64,000 bases of DNA from JASBZA01 sp964345295 (GTDB taxonomy: Bacteria; Bacillota; Clostridia; Saccharofermentanales; Fastidiosipilaceae): assembly GCA_964345295.1 (NCBI GenBank), contig CAYFQG010000001.1, forward strand, positions 1-64,000. Reading direction: 5' to 3'. Below the pieces are notes generated by a model that had not been told where the DNA came from, did no database searches, and was given only the letters and a program-made list of their open reading frames with translations. Positions 27,952 through 36,174 of this stretch are shown here, in pieces. The number at the start of each line of letters is the position of its first letter. Position 1 is the first letter of the stretch. Both the position numbers and the translations under genes were made by a program.

Positions 27952-30900
27952 TTATTGTCTCTCTACAGCCAAATAGGTTTCGTGACCGTTGATATCCCAG
28001 ACCTGACTGGTGTCATTTTTCTCAAAGACTAAATCATCCGCCAAGACCTCGTCTTTAATAAGATCTGAGGCATCCGAGATAGCCTTGTTTAAGTCTTCGC
28101 TTCCTTCAACGAACAGGATTATACGGTCGGTCACTTCAAAGCCTGCCTGCTTACGCATATTCTGGACTTTGGAGATGACTTCTCTGACCAGTCCGCGATT
28201 GATGAGCTCAGGTGTCAATGTCAAATCCAAAGCAATAGTAGCTTCTTCATCTTGCATAGTCTCATAACCTTCACGGCTGACCTGGCTGATTAATAAATCT
28301 TCCTTATCTAAAACAACGCTTTCGCCGTCTACTACCAGTGTTAAGCTTCCGGTCTGCTCCAACTCGGCCCAGGCCTTATCACCGTCAATGGTTTCCAAGA
28401 GCGTCTTAACCTTAGGAATCTTAGGTCCTAACTTCTTACCCAGGGTTTTCAGCTGCGGCTTGAAACGGTGAGACATGAGTCCATCGTCGCTTAGGCTGTA
28501 TTCAATTTCGTCAATATTAAGTTCATCCTTGAGCACCTGGCTAAGCTCGTCCGATAAGGGCTGAGGACTGACCACGATGGCTTTGGCCAAAGGTTGGCGG
28601 TTCTTAACGTTGGAGTTATTTCTGGCCGCTCTACCTAACTGGACCAGGTCAATTAAGTAATCCATTTCCTCTAAGAGGTCTTCATCTCTCCATTCGGCCG
28701 GAGCTTCGGGGAAAGACGTAAGGTGGACACTCAACGGAGCCTCTTCGTTCGTTGTCTTAACCAAGGTCTGATAAACGTACTCACTAATAAAAGGTACAAA
28801 GGGAGCAGACAGACGTGCCAAGGTTTCCATAGCGGTATAAAGGGTCATGAAAGCATTAATCTTATCCTGCTCCATACCTGACGCCCAGAAACGCTCTCTG
28901 GATCTACGAACATACCAGTTGGAAAGCGTCTCGGTAAAGTCCTGAATAGATCGGGCTGCTCCGGTAGCATCAAAGTGTTCCAGGTAATTATCAACCATAT
29001 GAATGAGCTTATAAAGCTCGGCCAAGAGCCAGCGATCCATGACATTCAGTGCTTCGTAGTCCAAGCTGTACTCAGTAGGATCATAGGCGTCAATATCGGC
29101 ATAAAGTACATAGAAGGCTAATGTGTTCCACAAGGTGGCCATAAACTTACGCTGGCCTTCCAAGACCGCCTCATGCGAGAATCGGGCGGGCAACCAGGGC
29201 TGGGAATTGTGGTAGAAATACCAACGTACCGCGTCGGCACCTTGCTTATTCAAAATATCCCAAGGGTCTACGACATTGCCCAAGTGCTTACTCATCTTCT
29301 TGCCGTCTTTATCCTGGACCAGGCCCATAACGATGACATTCTCGAATGAAGCTTGATCAAAGAGCAAGGTGGAAATAGCCAAAAGCGAATAGAACCAGCC
29401 TCTGGTCTGGTCTTGCGCTTCTGAAATAAAGTTAGCCGGGAAGTGCTCTTCGAAAAACTCTTTATTTTCAAAAGGATAGTGGTATTGGGCAAAAGGCATG
29501 GAGCCGGAATCATACCAGCCGTCAATGACTTCTTTCACCCTGTGCATTTGGCTACCGCATTCGGGGCAGGCAATATGCACTCTGTCAATATAAGGTTTAT
29601 GAAGATCAAGATCTTCGGGACAGTTATCGGACATGGATCGAAGCTCTTCAACGGAACCGATGCAGTGCTCGTGCCCACAGTCCGGACACTGCCAAATAGG
29701 AAGCGGTGTTCCCCAATAGCGTTCTCTGGAAAGACCCCAATCGACCACATTGGCAATGAAATTTCCGAAACGACCGGTCTTAACGGTTTCGGGAATCCAA
29801 TTAATCGTATCGTTATTGGCCAAAAGACGGTCTCTTAGCTTGGTCATCGCGATAAACCAAGTATTTCTGGCATAGTAAATTAAGGGTGTGTCACAGCGCC
29901 AGCAATGCGGATAGGAGTGTTCATAAGGCTGACGAATTAAGAGCTTATTCTCTTTTTCTAAAAGCTCCATAATGCCTTGGTCGGCGTCCTTGACGAAAAG
30001 GCCGGCAAATTCTCCGGTTTCGGAAGTCATCTTGCCTTCCGTATCCACCAACTGAACAAAGGGCAGATTATTGGCTTGACCGACTCGGGCGTCATCTTCA
30101 CCGAAAGCAGGAGCCATGTGGACGATACCGGTACCGTCATCCATGGTTACGTAGTTATCGGATAAAACATAAAGAGCATCTTTCTTACTCTTCTCGATGG
30201 CCTCGTTGGCAAAGGGCAAAAGCGGCTCATAATGAAGCCCTACCAAATCCTGTCCTTTACAGGTTTTTAAAACATTATAGTTGCCTTCACCGAAGACGGT
30301 ATCCGCCAACTGTGTAGCTACATAATATTTGAGGCCTTCTTGGAAAAGCTCAGCTAATTCGGAGCTGACTCCTTCTTTGGCCTGATTATTCAATTCAATC
30401 AAAGCATATTCATCGTTAGGATTAACACTAAGGGCGACGTTAGAAGGCAAGGTCCAGGGAGTCGTAGTCCAGACCGCAAAATAAGCATCCTCGTCCTTGA
30501 CTTTAAAACGCACATAGACTGATGTATCGACAACATCTTTATAACCCTGGGCAACTTCGTGGCTGGACAAAGCCGTGCCGCACCTGGGGCAATAGGGGAC
30601 GACTTTAAATCCGTTATAAAGAAGACCCTTATCCCAGACTTGCTTCAAAGACCACCAGACCGACTCTATGTAAGAATTCTCATAGGTGACATAGGGGTGT
30701 TCCATATCAGCGGAAAAGGCTAAACGGTCCGATAAATCTTCCCATTCTCCCTTATACTTCCACACACTTTCACGGCATTTCTGAATAAAGGCTTCAACGC
30801 CGTAGGATTCAATCTGTTCTTTGCCATCGATACCCAGTCTCTTCTCTACCTCTAATTCAACGGGAAGTCCGTGTGTATCCCAACCGGCTTTAAACACAAC

Positions 30901-31134
30901 ATGTTGGCCCTTCATTCTGCGATAACGCGGGAAGAGATCTTTAATAGACCGGGTCAGAACATGGCCGATATGAGGTTTACCGTTAGCAGTGGGAGGACCG
31001 TCGTAAATTGTGAAATTCTCCTGACCTTCGTTGGCTTCTTCCAACTTATGTTGGAGATCGATAGACTTCCAGAACTCCAGAATCTCGAGCTCCCTATCTT
31101 TAAAATTCATGTCGGAATCAATTTTACGATACAT
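27952..31134 (-). CDS. ileS: isoleucyl-tRNA synthetase, long eukaryote-like (IleS2) type
   Basis: This 1060-aa class I synthetase charges tRNA-Ile. The HIGH motif is PHIGH (55-58) and the KMSKS motif reads KMSKH (613-617). GWDTHGLPVE, YCPRCGTALSSHEV, the length above 1000 residues and the lack of a C-terminal zinc finger point to the eukaryote-like IleS2 group rather than the usual type of about 920 residues. IleS2 enzymes are known for natural resistance to mupirocin; whether this one is resistant is inference. GGAGAG precedes the ATG. tRNA-Pro ends 34 bases upstream without a terminator between. No T-box leader was found. Confidence 0.95.
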   Translation of the reverse strand: MYRKIDSDMNFKDRELEILEFWKSIDLQHKLEEANEGQENFTIYDGPPTANGKPHIGHVLTRSIKDLFPRYRRMKGQHVVFKAGWDTHGLPVELEVEKRLGIDGKEQIESYGVEAFIQKCRESVWKYKGEWEDLSDRLAFSADMEHPYVTYENSYIESVWWSLKQVWDKGLLYNGFKVVPYCPRCGTALSSHEVAQGYKDVVDTSVYVRFKVKDEDAYFAVWTTTPWTLPSNVALSVNPNDEYALIELNNQAKEGVSSELAELFQEGLKYYVATQLADTVFGEGNYNVLKTCKGQDLVGLHYEPLLPFANEAIEKSKKDALYVLSDNYVTMDDGTGIVHMAPAFGEDDARVGQANNLPFVQLVDTEGKMTSETGEFAGLFVKDADQGIMELLEKENKLLIRQPYEHSYPHCWRCDTPLIYYARNTWFIAMTKLRDRLLANNDTINWIPETVKTGRFGNFIANVVDWGLSRERYWGTPLPIWQCPDCGHEHCIGSVEELRSMSDNCPEDLDLHKPYIDRVHIACPECGSQMHRVKEVIDGWYDSGSMPFAQYHYPFENKEFFEEHFPANFISEAQDQTRGWFYSLLAISTLLFDQASFENVIVMGLVQDKDGKKMSKHLGNVVDPWDILNKQGADAVRWYFYHNSQPWLPARFSHEAVLEGQRKFMATLWNTLAFYVLYADIDAYDPTEYSLDYEALNVMDRWLLAELYKLIHMVDNYLEHFDATGAARSIQDFTETLSNWYVRRSRERFWASGMEQDKINAFMTLYTAMETLARLSAPFVPFISEYVYQTLVKTTNEEAPLSVHLTSFPEAPAEWRDEDLLEEMDYLIDLVQLGRAARNNSNVKNRQPLAKAIVVSPQPLSDELSQVLKDELNIDEIEYSLSDDGLMSHRFKPQLKTLGKKLGPKIPKVKTLLETIDGDKAWAELEQTGSLTLVVDGESVVLDKEDLLISQVSREGYETMQDEEATIALDLTLTPELINRGLVREVISKVQNMRKQAGFEVTDRIILFVEGSEDLNKAISDASDLIKDEVLADDLVFEKNDTSQVWDINGHETYLAVERQ

Positions 31135-31168
31135 GGTCTCTCCTTCTCAAAGAACTATGAAAATAAAA

Positions 31169-31244
31169 TGGTCGGAGTGACAAGACTTGAACTTGCGGCC
31201 TCTTGTTCCCGAAACAAGCGCTCTACCACCTGAGCTACACCCCG
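31169..31244 (-). tRNA. tRNA-Pro (anticodon CGG)
   Basis: The minus strand forms a cloverleaf with a 7-bp acceptor stem containing one G-U pair and an encoded CCA. The anticodon loop TTCGGGA gives CGG, reading CCG codons. It sits in the leader of ileS. Confidence 0.95.
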
Positions 31245-31261
31245 ATAAACTTCAGTTAAAA

Positions 31262-31290
31262 ATTGTATCGTTAAAGACGCATTTGGTCAA
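31262..31290 (-). promoter_or_regulatory. promoter of tRNA-Pro (and probably ileS operon)
   Basis: TTGACC (31285-31290), a 17-base spacer and TACAAT (31262-31267) lie on the minus strand, 17 bases before the tRNA 5' end. Each hexamer has one mismatch to consensus. Confidence 0.8.
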
Positions 31291-31376
31291 TGAACGAAAG
31301 AAAGACTTATTGTGTACCGATACTTTTACCACTCTTTTGCCATTTTGGCCATATTTTCTGCCAAAATTTAGCTTTA

Positions 31377-31405
31377 TTGTCTTTAGACACTGATTTCGCT
31401 ATTAT
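31377..31405 (+). promoter_or_regulatory. putative promoter of the YihY gene
   Basis: TTGTCT (31377-31382), a 17-base spacer and TATTAT (31400-31405) lie 29 bases before the GTG start. Confidence 0.6.
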
Positions 31406-31434
31406 AAAGAAAATCATTTAAGGATGAAACATTA

Positions 31435-32358
31435 GTGATCAATAACTTAAAAAACCGATTCAATCAACAAAAGGACAAGCTGCAAGATAATCTGGACAAG
31501 AAGCCGCTTTATCGAAAAATCCTGGACGAAGTACAAGCCTTCAACAAAATGGATTTCGGTAACGTTGCCGCCGCTTCCAGCTTCTACTTTATCTTCTCGC
31601 TCTTTCCGTTGATTTTATTCTTCATCAGTTTAATCAACCTGATTGATCCTAATATGGCAGGGCAGATTGAAGAACTCATGCCCGACCTGTCATTGATCGT
31701 GCCCGAACCCATACTGACCTTGCTGAAAGAATTCGTACATTCAGCTGATTTTTCCAGATCCATACCGCTTTTATCTATTAGTGCTCTGGGTTCTTTATGG
31801 GCGGCCGGCAGAGGCGTGGGAAACATTGTTAATAGCCTTAATCGGATTTACCAGAGCCGCAATCATTCCAACTTCTTAATCTTGCGTTTTTTCGGCATCA
31901 TCGGCATTCTCTTCTTGAGCGTGGTACTGGCCGGTATCATCATTGTCATCAGCTTCAACCGCCTGGTCATTAATTACCTGAGCCAATTTTTAAAGATTCC
32001 GGACTTTCTCACCCTGGAGCATTTTAATACGACTACCTATCTTTTAGCCTTAACCATACTGGTCTTTATATTTATGCTGATTTTCCAGGTCTTGTCCCGC
32101 AACAAGTCCAAAATCCGCTACAGTTTTGTTGCCGGCCTGATTAGTGCCTTAGGCTGGATGATTATTTCCCAGTTCCTTCAGCACTTTCTCCAGACCTCTT
32201 CTACCTTCAATACACGCTACGGATCGATTTCCGTTATCATTATGCTCTTGTTATGGATTTATATTGCCATTTACATCATTATGATTGGATCTTATATCCA
32301 TAAGTGGCTTATGGACAAAGACAAGTCTGATTCTCATATCGAACAAAATGATAAGTAA
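31435..32358 (+). CDS. YihY/BrkB family inner-membrane protein
   Basis: This 307-aa protein has about six hydrophobic helices and the family core (SFYFIFSLFPLILFF near the first helix, then a glycine/aromatic turn LGSLWAAGRG). The family was once called ribonuclease BN, but that activity belongs to another protein. Its role, perhaps transport or envelope maintenance, is not settled. The start is GTG with AAGGA about ten bases before it. Its last 50 bases overlap the 3' end of the DHFR gene on the other strand. Confidence 0.88.
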   Translation: MINNLKNRFNQQKDKLQDNLDKKPLYRKILDEVQAFNKMDFGNVAAASSFYFIFSLFPLILFFISLINLIDPNMAGQIEELMPDLSLIVPEPILTLLKEFVHSADFSRSIPLLSISALGSLWAAGRGVGNIVNSLNRIYQSRNHSNFLILRFFGIIGILFLSVVLAGIIIVISFNRLVINYLSQFLKIPDFLTLEHFNTTTYLLALTILVFIFMLIFQVLSRNKSKIRYSFVAGLISALGWMIISQFLQHFLQTSSTFNTRYGSISVIIMLLLWIYIAIYIIMIGSYIHKWLMDKDKSDSHIEQNDK

Positions 32359-32830
32359 AGGGTTCTTTTTTCCCCGCTTCTTTTGTCTCGGATCTCCAAA
32401 CTTCGGTCCAATTCTCCATCCGGCCTAAGTCCGGGAAGTAGGCATCAGCCGATTCATAAGCCTTATCGAGCTCGGTAATCTCTGCATAGCGGCAATAAGG
32501 TAACAACTGCTTGTAAACCGAGCTGCCTCCTATCACAAAGACCTTTTCACCTCTGTCCTCTGCTCTCTTGACCTCTTCCAACAGACTGTCCAAATCAGAA
32601 AAAACTTGGGCTCCTTCCGGCTTATAATGTTCCTGTCGGCTCAAGATCCAATTCGTCCTTCCTTCCAAAGGCTCCGCCCCGGGAAAGGTTTCCAGAGTCT
32701 TCCTGCCCAGAATTACCGTATGGCCCATGGTAAGGTCTCGAAAACGTCTCATGTCTTCTTTAATCCGTACCAGGAGCCGGTCTTGATTTCCGATGGCCCA
32801 GTTCTTATCCACTAAAACAATCAAATCCAT
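32309..32830 (-). CDS. folA: dihydrofolate reductase
   Basis: This 173-aa enzyme reduces dihydrofolate to tetrahydrofolate with NADPH. The N-terminal strand LIVLVDKNWAIGN with the Met20-loop equivalent, the GHTVILGRKT dinucleotide site and the FVIGGSSVY motif are present. The acidic active-site residue is in IKEDMRRF. It follows thyA by two bases, the usual partner, since ThyA makes dihydrofolate. Its final 17 codons are antisense to the YihY gene. Confidence 0.94.
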   Translation of the reverse strand: MDLIVLVDKNWAIGNQDRLLVRIKEDMRRFRDLTMGHTVILGRKTLETFPGAEPLEGRTNWILSRQEHYKPEGAQVFSDLDSLLEEVKRAEDRGEKVFVIGGSSVYKQLLPYCRYAEITELDKAYESADAYFPDLGRMENWTEVWRSETKEAGKKEPFTYHFVRYENQTCLCP

Positions 32831-32832
32831 CT

Positions 32833-33666
32833 TTACACCGCCACCGGAATACGACGAACCAGAGGCCCGTGTTGGTAGTCTTCCAGATAGAAAGAATCCA
32901 CCGTGAAGTCATAGAAATCTTTGACATCCGGATCTACAACAAGTTTGGGTGCCGGATAGGTCGGCTTCTTTATAAGTTCTTCTACAATAGGAATGTGTCG
33001 ATCATAAATGTGGGCATCGGCAATTACATGGACCAGTTCACCCACTTCTAAGCCGCTGACTTTAGCAAACATATGAACCAGGACCGCATACTGGGTAACG
33101 TTCCAAGCATTAGCCACCAGCATATCTTGCGATCTTTGATTCAAAATAGCATTCAGCTTGTTGCCGGTTACATTAAAAGTCATGGAATAAGCACAAGGGT
33201 AAAGATTCATCTCGTTAAGATCTTGATGCACATAAATATTGGTCATAATACGCCTGCTGTAAGGGTTGTGTTCGAGGTCATATAAGACCCTATCCACCTG
33301 GTCAAACATGCCCTCCTTATACTTATGCTTTACCCCCAACTGATAGCCGTAGGCTTTACCGATACTGCCGTTCTCGTCGGCCCAGCTGTTCCAAATCTTG
33401 CTGTTCAGGTCGTTAATATTATTGGACTTTTTCTGCCATATCCATAAAAGCTCATCTACAGCCGCCTTAAAATTAATTTTTCTAAGTGTCTGAATGGGGA
33501 ATTCCCGGCTCAAATCATAACGGTTTACAATGCCGAAAGCCTTTATCGTATGGGCCGGCACCTGATCGTCCGCCCACATGGCACGGACTTCGTGGCCTTC
33601 CGAACTATAACCGTGGTCTATTATCTGTCTACAATTATCTATAAAAATATCATCTGCTCTTGCCAT
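32833..33666 (-). CDS. thyA: thymidylate synthase ThyA
   Basis: This 277-aa enzyme makes dTMP from dUMP with methylene-THF. The nucleophile C158 is in YPCAY, where most ThyA proteins have PCH. RSQDM and the following Asn region (NAWNV) bind the nucleotide. It belongs to the divergent branch seen in some Bacillota, but all main elements are present. GAGGAGG precedes the ATG. It forms thyA-folA, preceded 66 bases upstream by comEA. Confidence 0.92.
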   Translation of the reverse strand: MARADDIFIDNCRQIIDHGYSSEGHEVRAMWADDQVPAHTIKAFGIVNRYDLSREFPIQTLRKINFKAAVDELLWIWQKKSNNINDLNSKIWNSWADENGSIGKAYGYQLGVKHKYKEGMFDQVDRVLYDLEHNPYSRRIMTNIYVHQDLNEMNLYPCAYSMTFNVTGNKLNAILNQRSQDMLVANAWNVTQYAVLVHMFAKVSGLEVGELVHVIADAHIYDRHIPIVEELIKKPTYPAPKLVVDPDVKDFYDFTVDSFYLEDYQHGPLVRRIPVAV

Positions 33667-33732
33667 TATCAGGACCTCCTCTTAATTGGCTAATAGTCTA
33701 CTAGATATCAACATTTTAAGCCGTGCCCAGAG

Positions 33733-34437
33733 TTAGGATACATAAATCGAATCTTTGATAGCAGAGAATTTATTCTCTTTAATTCCCGGTACTTCCATTA
33801 TGGCTTCTATGCTGGCAAACGGCCCGTTGGCCTCCCTGTACTCAACAATAGCCCGGGCTGTTTTCTCTCCTATACCGGCCAAAGTTTCTAATTCGTTAGA
33901 GTCTGCTTTATTAATATCGACCTTTCCGGAATAGGCCGCTGACGAATCAGCTAAGGCGTCAGGCATAAAAAGAGCATGGGGCTTTCCGGCCAGGTCCGGT
34001 TTTATATCGGCCAAATCTTCTTCACTGGGAATATGAACGTGCGATTCTCTTTCTAAGCGACAAGCTAAATTAACTGCCGCTTCAGCGGCTTTATCCGTAA
34101 GGCCTCCCGCCTTATTAACCAAGTCATAGAGATAGGAACCTTCCCCCATATGATAAACACCGGGATTACGGACCTCTCCCGTAATATAAACCGGAAAATA
34201 GAAGGCTTCGGAAGCCATACTGTCCGCACTCGATTCGGTTGTAGGAGATACAAAGGATGATGACGAAGCTTCAATATTTTCCGACAGCTTAATGCCGTCT
34301 TCCTCATTGGCAAAGAGATATATTTCGGAAGGCAGGGCTCTGGATCTGAAAACGAGATAAAGCACAATACCTAAAACGGACGCAAAGGCGAACAGAGTCG
34401 TCTTATGTAAAAGCTTAAAGGGCTTCTTCTCTCTCAT
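33733..34437 (-). CDS. comEA: ComEA-like competence protein
   Basis: This 234-aa protein has an N-terminal membrane anchor (about 12-28), an extracellular SLBB-type domain (about 75-138; VYITGEVRNPGVY) and two helix-hairpin-helix motifs at the C terminus (DINKADSNELETLAGIG and AIMEVPGI). ComEA binds double-stranded DNA outside the membrane for natural transformation, and isolated copies also occur in species not known to be competent. No ComEC or ComEB is adjacent. GAGGAG lies five bases before the ATG. Confidence 0.9.
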   Translation of the reverse strand: MREKKPFKLLHKTTLFAFASVLGIVLYLVFRSRALPSEIYLFANEEDGIKLSENIEASSSSFVSPTTESSADSMASEAFYFPVYITGEVRNPGVYHMGEGSYLYDLVNKAGGLTDKAAEAAVNLACRLERESHVHIPSEEDLADIKPDLAGKPHALFMPDALADSSAAYSGKVDINKADSNELETLAGIGEKTARAIVEYREANGPFASIEAIMEVPGIKENKFSAIKDSIYVS

Positions 34438-34486
34438 GCTAACTCCTCTCTAAGACCAAGTGTCAAAGTGAAAGTCTTCTAAGACG

Positions 34487-34514
34487 AGTATAAGAGCGAA
34501 AGCTCACCGGTTAA
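34487..34514 (-). promoter_or_regulatory. possible promoter of comEA
   Basis: TTAACC (34509-34514), a 16-base spacer and TATACT (34487-34492) lie on the minus strand, downstream of the rsfS terminator. Confidence 0.4.
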
Positions 34515-34527
34515 GCTATTGCCTGAC

Positions 34528-34552
34528 AACAAAAAGCCACAAAATGTGGCTT
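34528..34552 (-). terminator. rho-independent terminator after rsfS
   Basis: AAGCCACA pairs with TGTGGCTT across a three-base loop and is followed by TTTG on the minus strand, eight bases after the rsfS stop codon. Confidence 0.85.
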
Positions 34553-34559
34553 CGTTAAA

Positions 34560-34907
34560 CTAGAGATCACGCCTCCACAAACGCTCAATGGCGTAATACT
34601 GACGTTCCTCTTCCATCAAGATATGGACAACCACATCCATATAGTCCAGTACGACCCAACGCTTAGTATCGAAACCTTCCGAATATTGCGCATGCATGTG
34701 GTACTTCTCTAAAACTTTTTCTTCCACTTCTCGAACTAAAGCATTAACCTGGGGCGCGGAAGTCGCCGAGCAAATGACAAAATAATCTGCCAAAGAAGAT
34801 CTATTCCCTATTGGCAGGACTTCTACATCCTGTCCCTTATTGTCCTCCAGAACAGAGGCTATAAAATTGGCTAATTCTTCAATCTCTAAAGCACTTTTCT
34901 TTTCCAT
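34560..34907 (-). CDS. rsfS: ribosome silencing factor RsfS
   Basis: This 115-aa protein of the RsfS/Iojap family binds uL14 on the 50S subunit and blocks subunit joining under starvation. ADYFVICSATSAPQVNAL and WVVLDYMDVVVHIL are the family signatures. It lies 31 bases after nadD-yqeK, its most common neighbour, and ends the operon. CAGGAG precedes the ATG. Confidence 0.95.
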   Translation of the reverse strand: MEKKSALEIEELANFIASVLEDNKGQDVEVLPIGNRSSLADYFVICSATSAPQVNALVREVEEKVLEKYHMHAQYSEGFDTKRWVVLDYMDVVVHILMEEERQYYAIERLWRRDL

Positions 34908-34938
34908 AAAACTCCTGTCAAGTTTTTGTATGATTCTA

Positions 34939-36159
34939 TCATGAATCTGACGGCATAGCTTGCCGATTCTTATTTTTCAGAATATAGTCTCTGGCCTTCA
35001 GCGTGTCCGGGTGAATATTTTTTCGATTTGACCTTAGACTGCGACTGGTCCCTTCGATGGTCAAAAGAACGGCCTTATCCAGGTCATAAAGGGCAGCTTC
35101 TCTAATAGGTCCCAGGTCTTGATAATCTCTGGCCGGCTCAATCTTATCCGCCAAATAAATAACCTTTTCCAATTGGGTCGGTACGGGACTCAGTGTGGAA
35201 TGATAATAAATCGCATCACGTATGGCAGGGTCCTTGATACCGAACATTGTTTGAATAAAACTGGCACCTACAGGTCCGTGAATGATTGAAATATTAGCCA
35301 GAGTATCTTTATCTAAACGTTCTAAGACCTCCGGATATTCATGGTAATCCTGCTCTTTGGCCACATCATGTAAGAGCCCGGCCAAAGCCGCTTTCCATGG
35401 GTCCACGCCGAAACGCTTAGCCAGCCTCACAGCCTCATACATAACATTGAGAGAATGAATCAAACGCATTGTACCCATCAAACGCATGAGCTGCCTCTCA
35501 TAAGAACGAAGCGTTTGAATCTGCTCATGACTAAAATCTTCCAAAGGCGTATCACGATACAAGTGGTTTCGGACAATAAAATCTTTTACCTTACCGGGTA
35601 CGGCAATCTCATCCGTCATACCTGCCTTTATTTGCTCCCGTATCATAGTAGAAGAGATTGGCATGGGCTTAAGGTCGAAAAATTCCACCCTGGCTCCGTA
35701 GCGCTCTTCTAAATGCGTCTTATGCTTATCCAAGCTAAGCTCCGGTCCTTGGCCGGGTCTTTTGGCCACATAAAGTGTAGCCTCGTTCATCAGGACCTGA
35801 GGTTTATGCCAGGATTCAATCTGCAAAAGGGAGTCCGACCCCATCACCAGATAGATGGGGGTTCGGTCATCCAATATTTGCTCTCTTAGATAGGCCAAGG
35901 TATCAACCGTGTAAGATATGCAATCTTGCTGCATTTCCCAATCCAGGATTTTCACCTGCGGATACTTGGCCAAAGCCAGCCGGGTCATCTCCAATCGGTA
36001 GGTCGAAAAAGAAATTTTATCCGACACCTTATGGGCGACCAGGCCGGTCGGAATAACATAAATCTCCGAGAAAAGGTTCTGGTTTACCAAGGTCTTCACA
36101 ATATTTTTATGCGCCTTATGGAAAGGATCAAAGGTACCGCCAAATACTGCTACAGCCAT
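34939..36159 (-). CDS. nadD-yqeK: nicotinate-nucleotide adenylyltransferase fused to YqeK-type HD phosphohydrolase
   Basis: The 406-aa protein joins two enzymes that are separate neighbours in most Bacillota. Residues about 1-205 are NadD, with the nucleotidyltransferase motif GGTFDPFHKAH and the ISSTMIR motif; it makes nicotinate adenine dinucleotide for NAD synthesis. Residues about 220-400 are a YqeK domain with the metal motif LLHDVAKEQD and YHSTLS; YqeK proteins hydrolyse diadenosine tetraphosphate symmetrically. The linker has no start codon with a ribosome site that I could find. AGAAGGG precedes the ATG, and purH lies 15 bases upstream. Confidence 0.92.
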   Translation of the reverse strand: MAVAVFGGTFDPFHKAHKNIVKTLVNQNLFSEIYVIPTGLVAHKVSDKISFSTYRLEMTRLALAKYPQVKILDWEMQQDCISYTVDTLAYLREQILDDRTPIYLVMGSDSLLQIESWHKPQVLMNEATLYVAKRPGQGPELSLDKHKTHLEERYGARVEFFDLKPMPISSTMIREQIKAGMTDEIAVPGKVKDFIVRNHLYRDTPLEDFSHEQIQTLRSYERQLMRLMGTMRLIHSLNVMYEAVRLAKRFGVDPWKAALAGLLHDVAKEQDYHEYPEVLERLDKDTLANISIIHGPVGASFIQTMFGIKDPAIRDAIYYHSTLSPVPTQLEKVIYLADKIEPARDYQDLGPIREAALYDLDKAVLLTIEGTSRSLRSNRKNIHPDTLKARDYILKNKNRQAMPSDS

Positions 36160-36174
36160 TAATAATTCCCTTCT

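Noticed and set aside
31135..31434. T-box riboswitch in front of ileS.
   Set aside because: The 300 bases hold tRNA-Pro and two promoters; no T-box consensus or specifier stem is seen.
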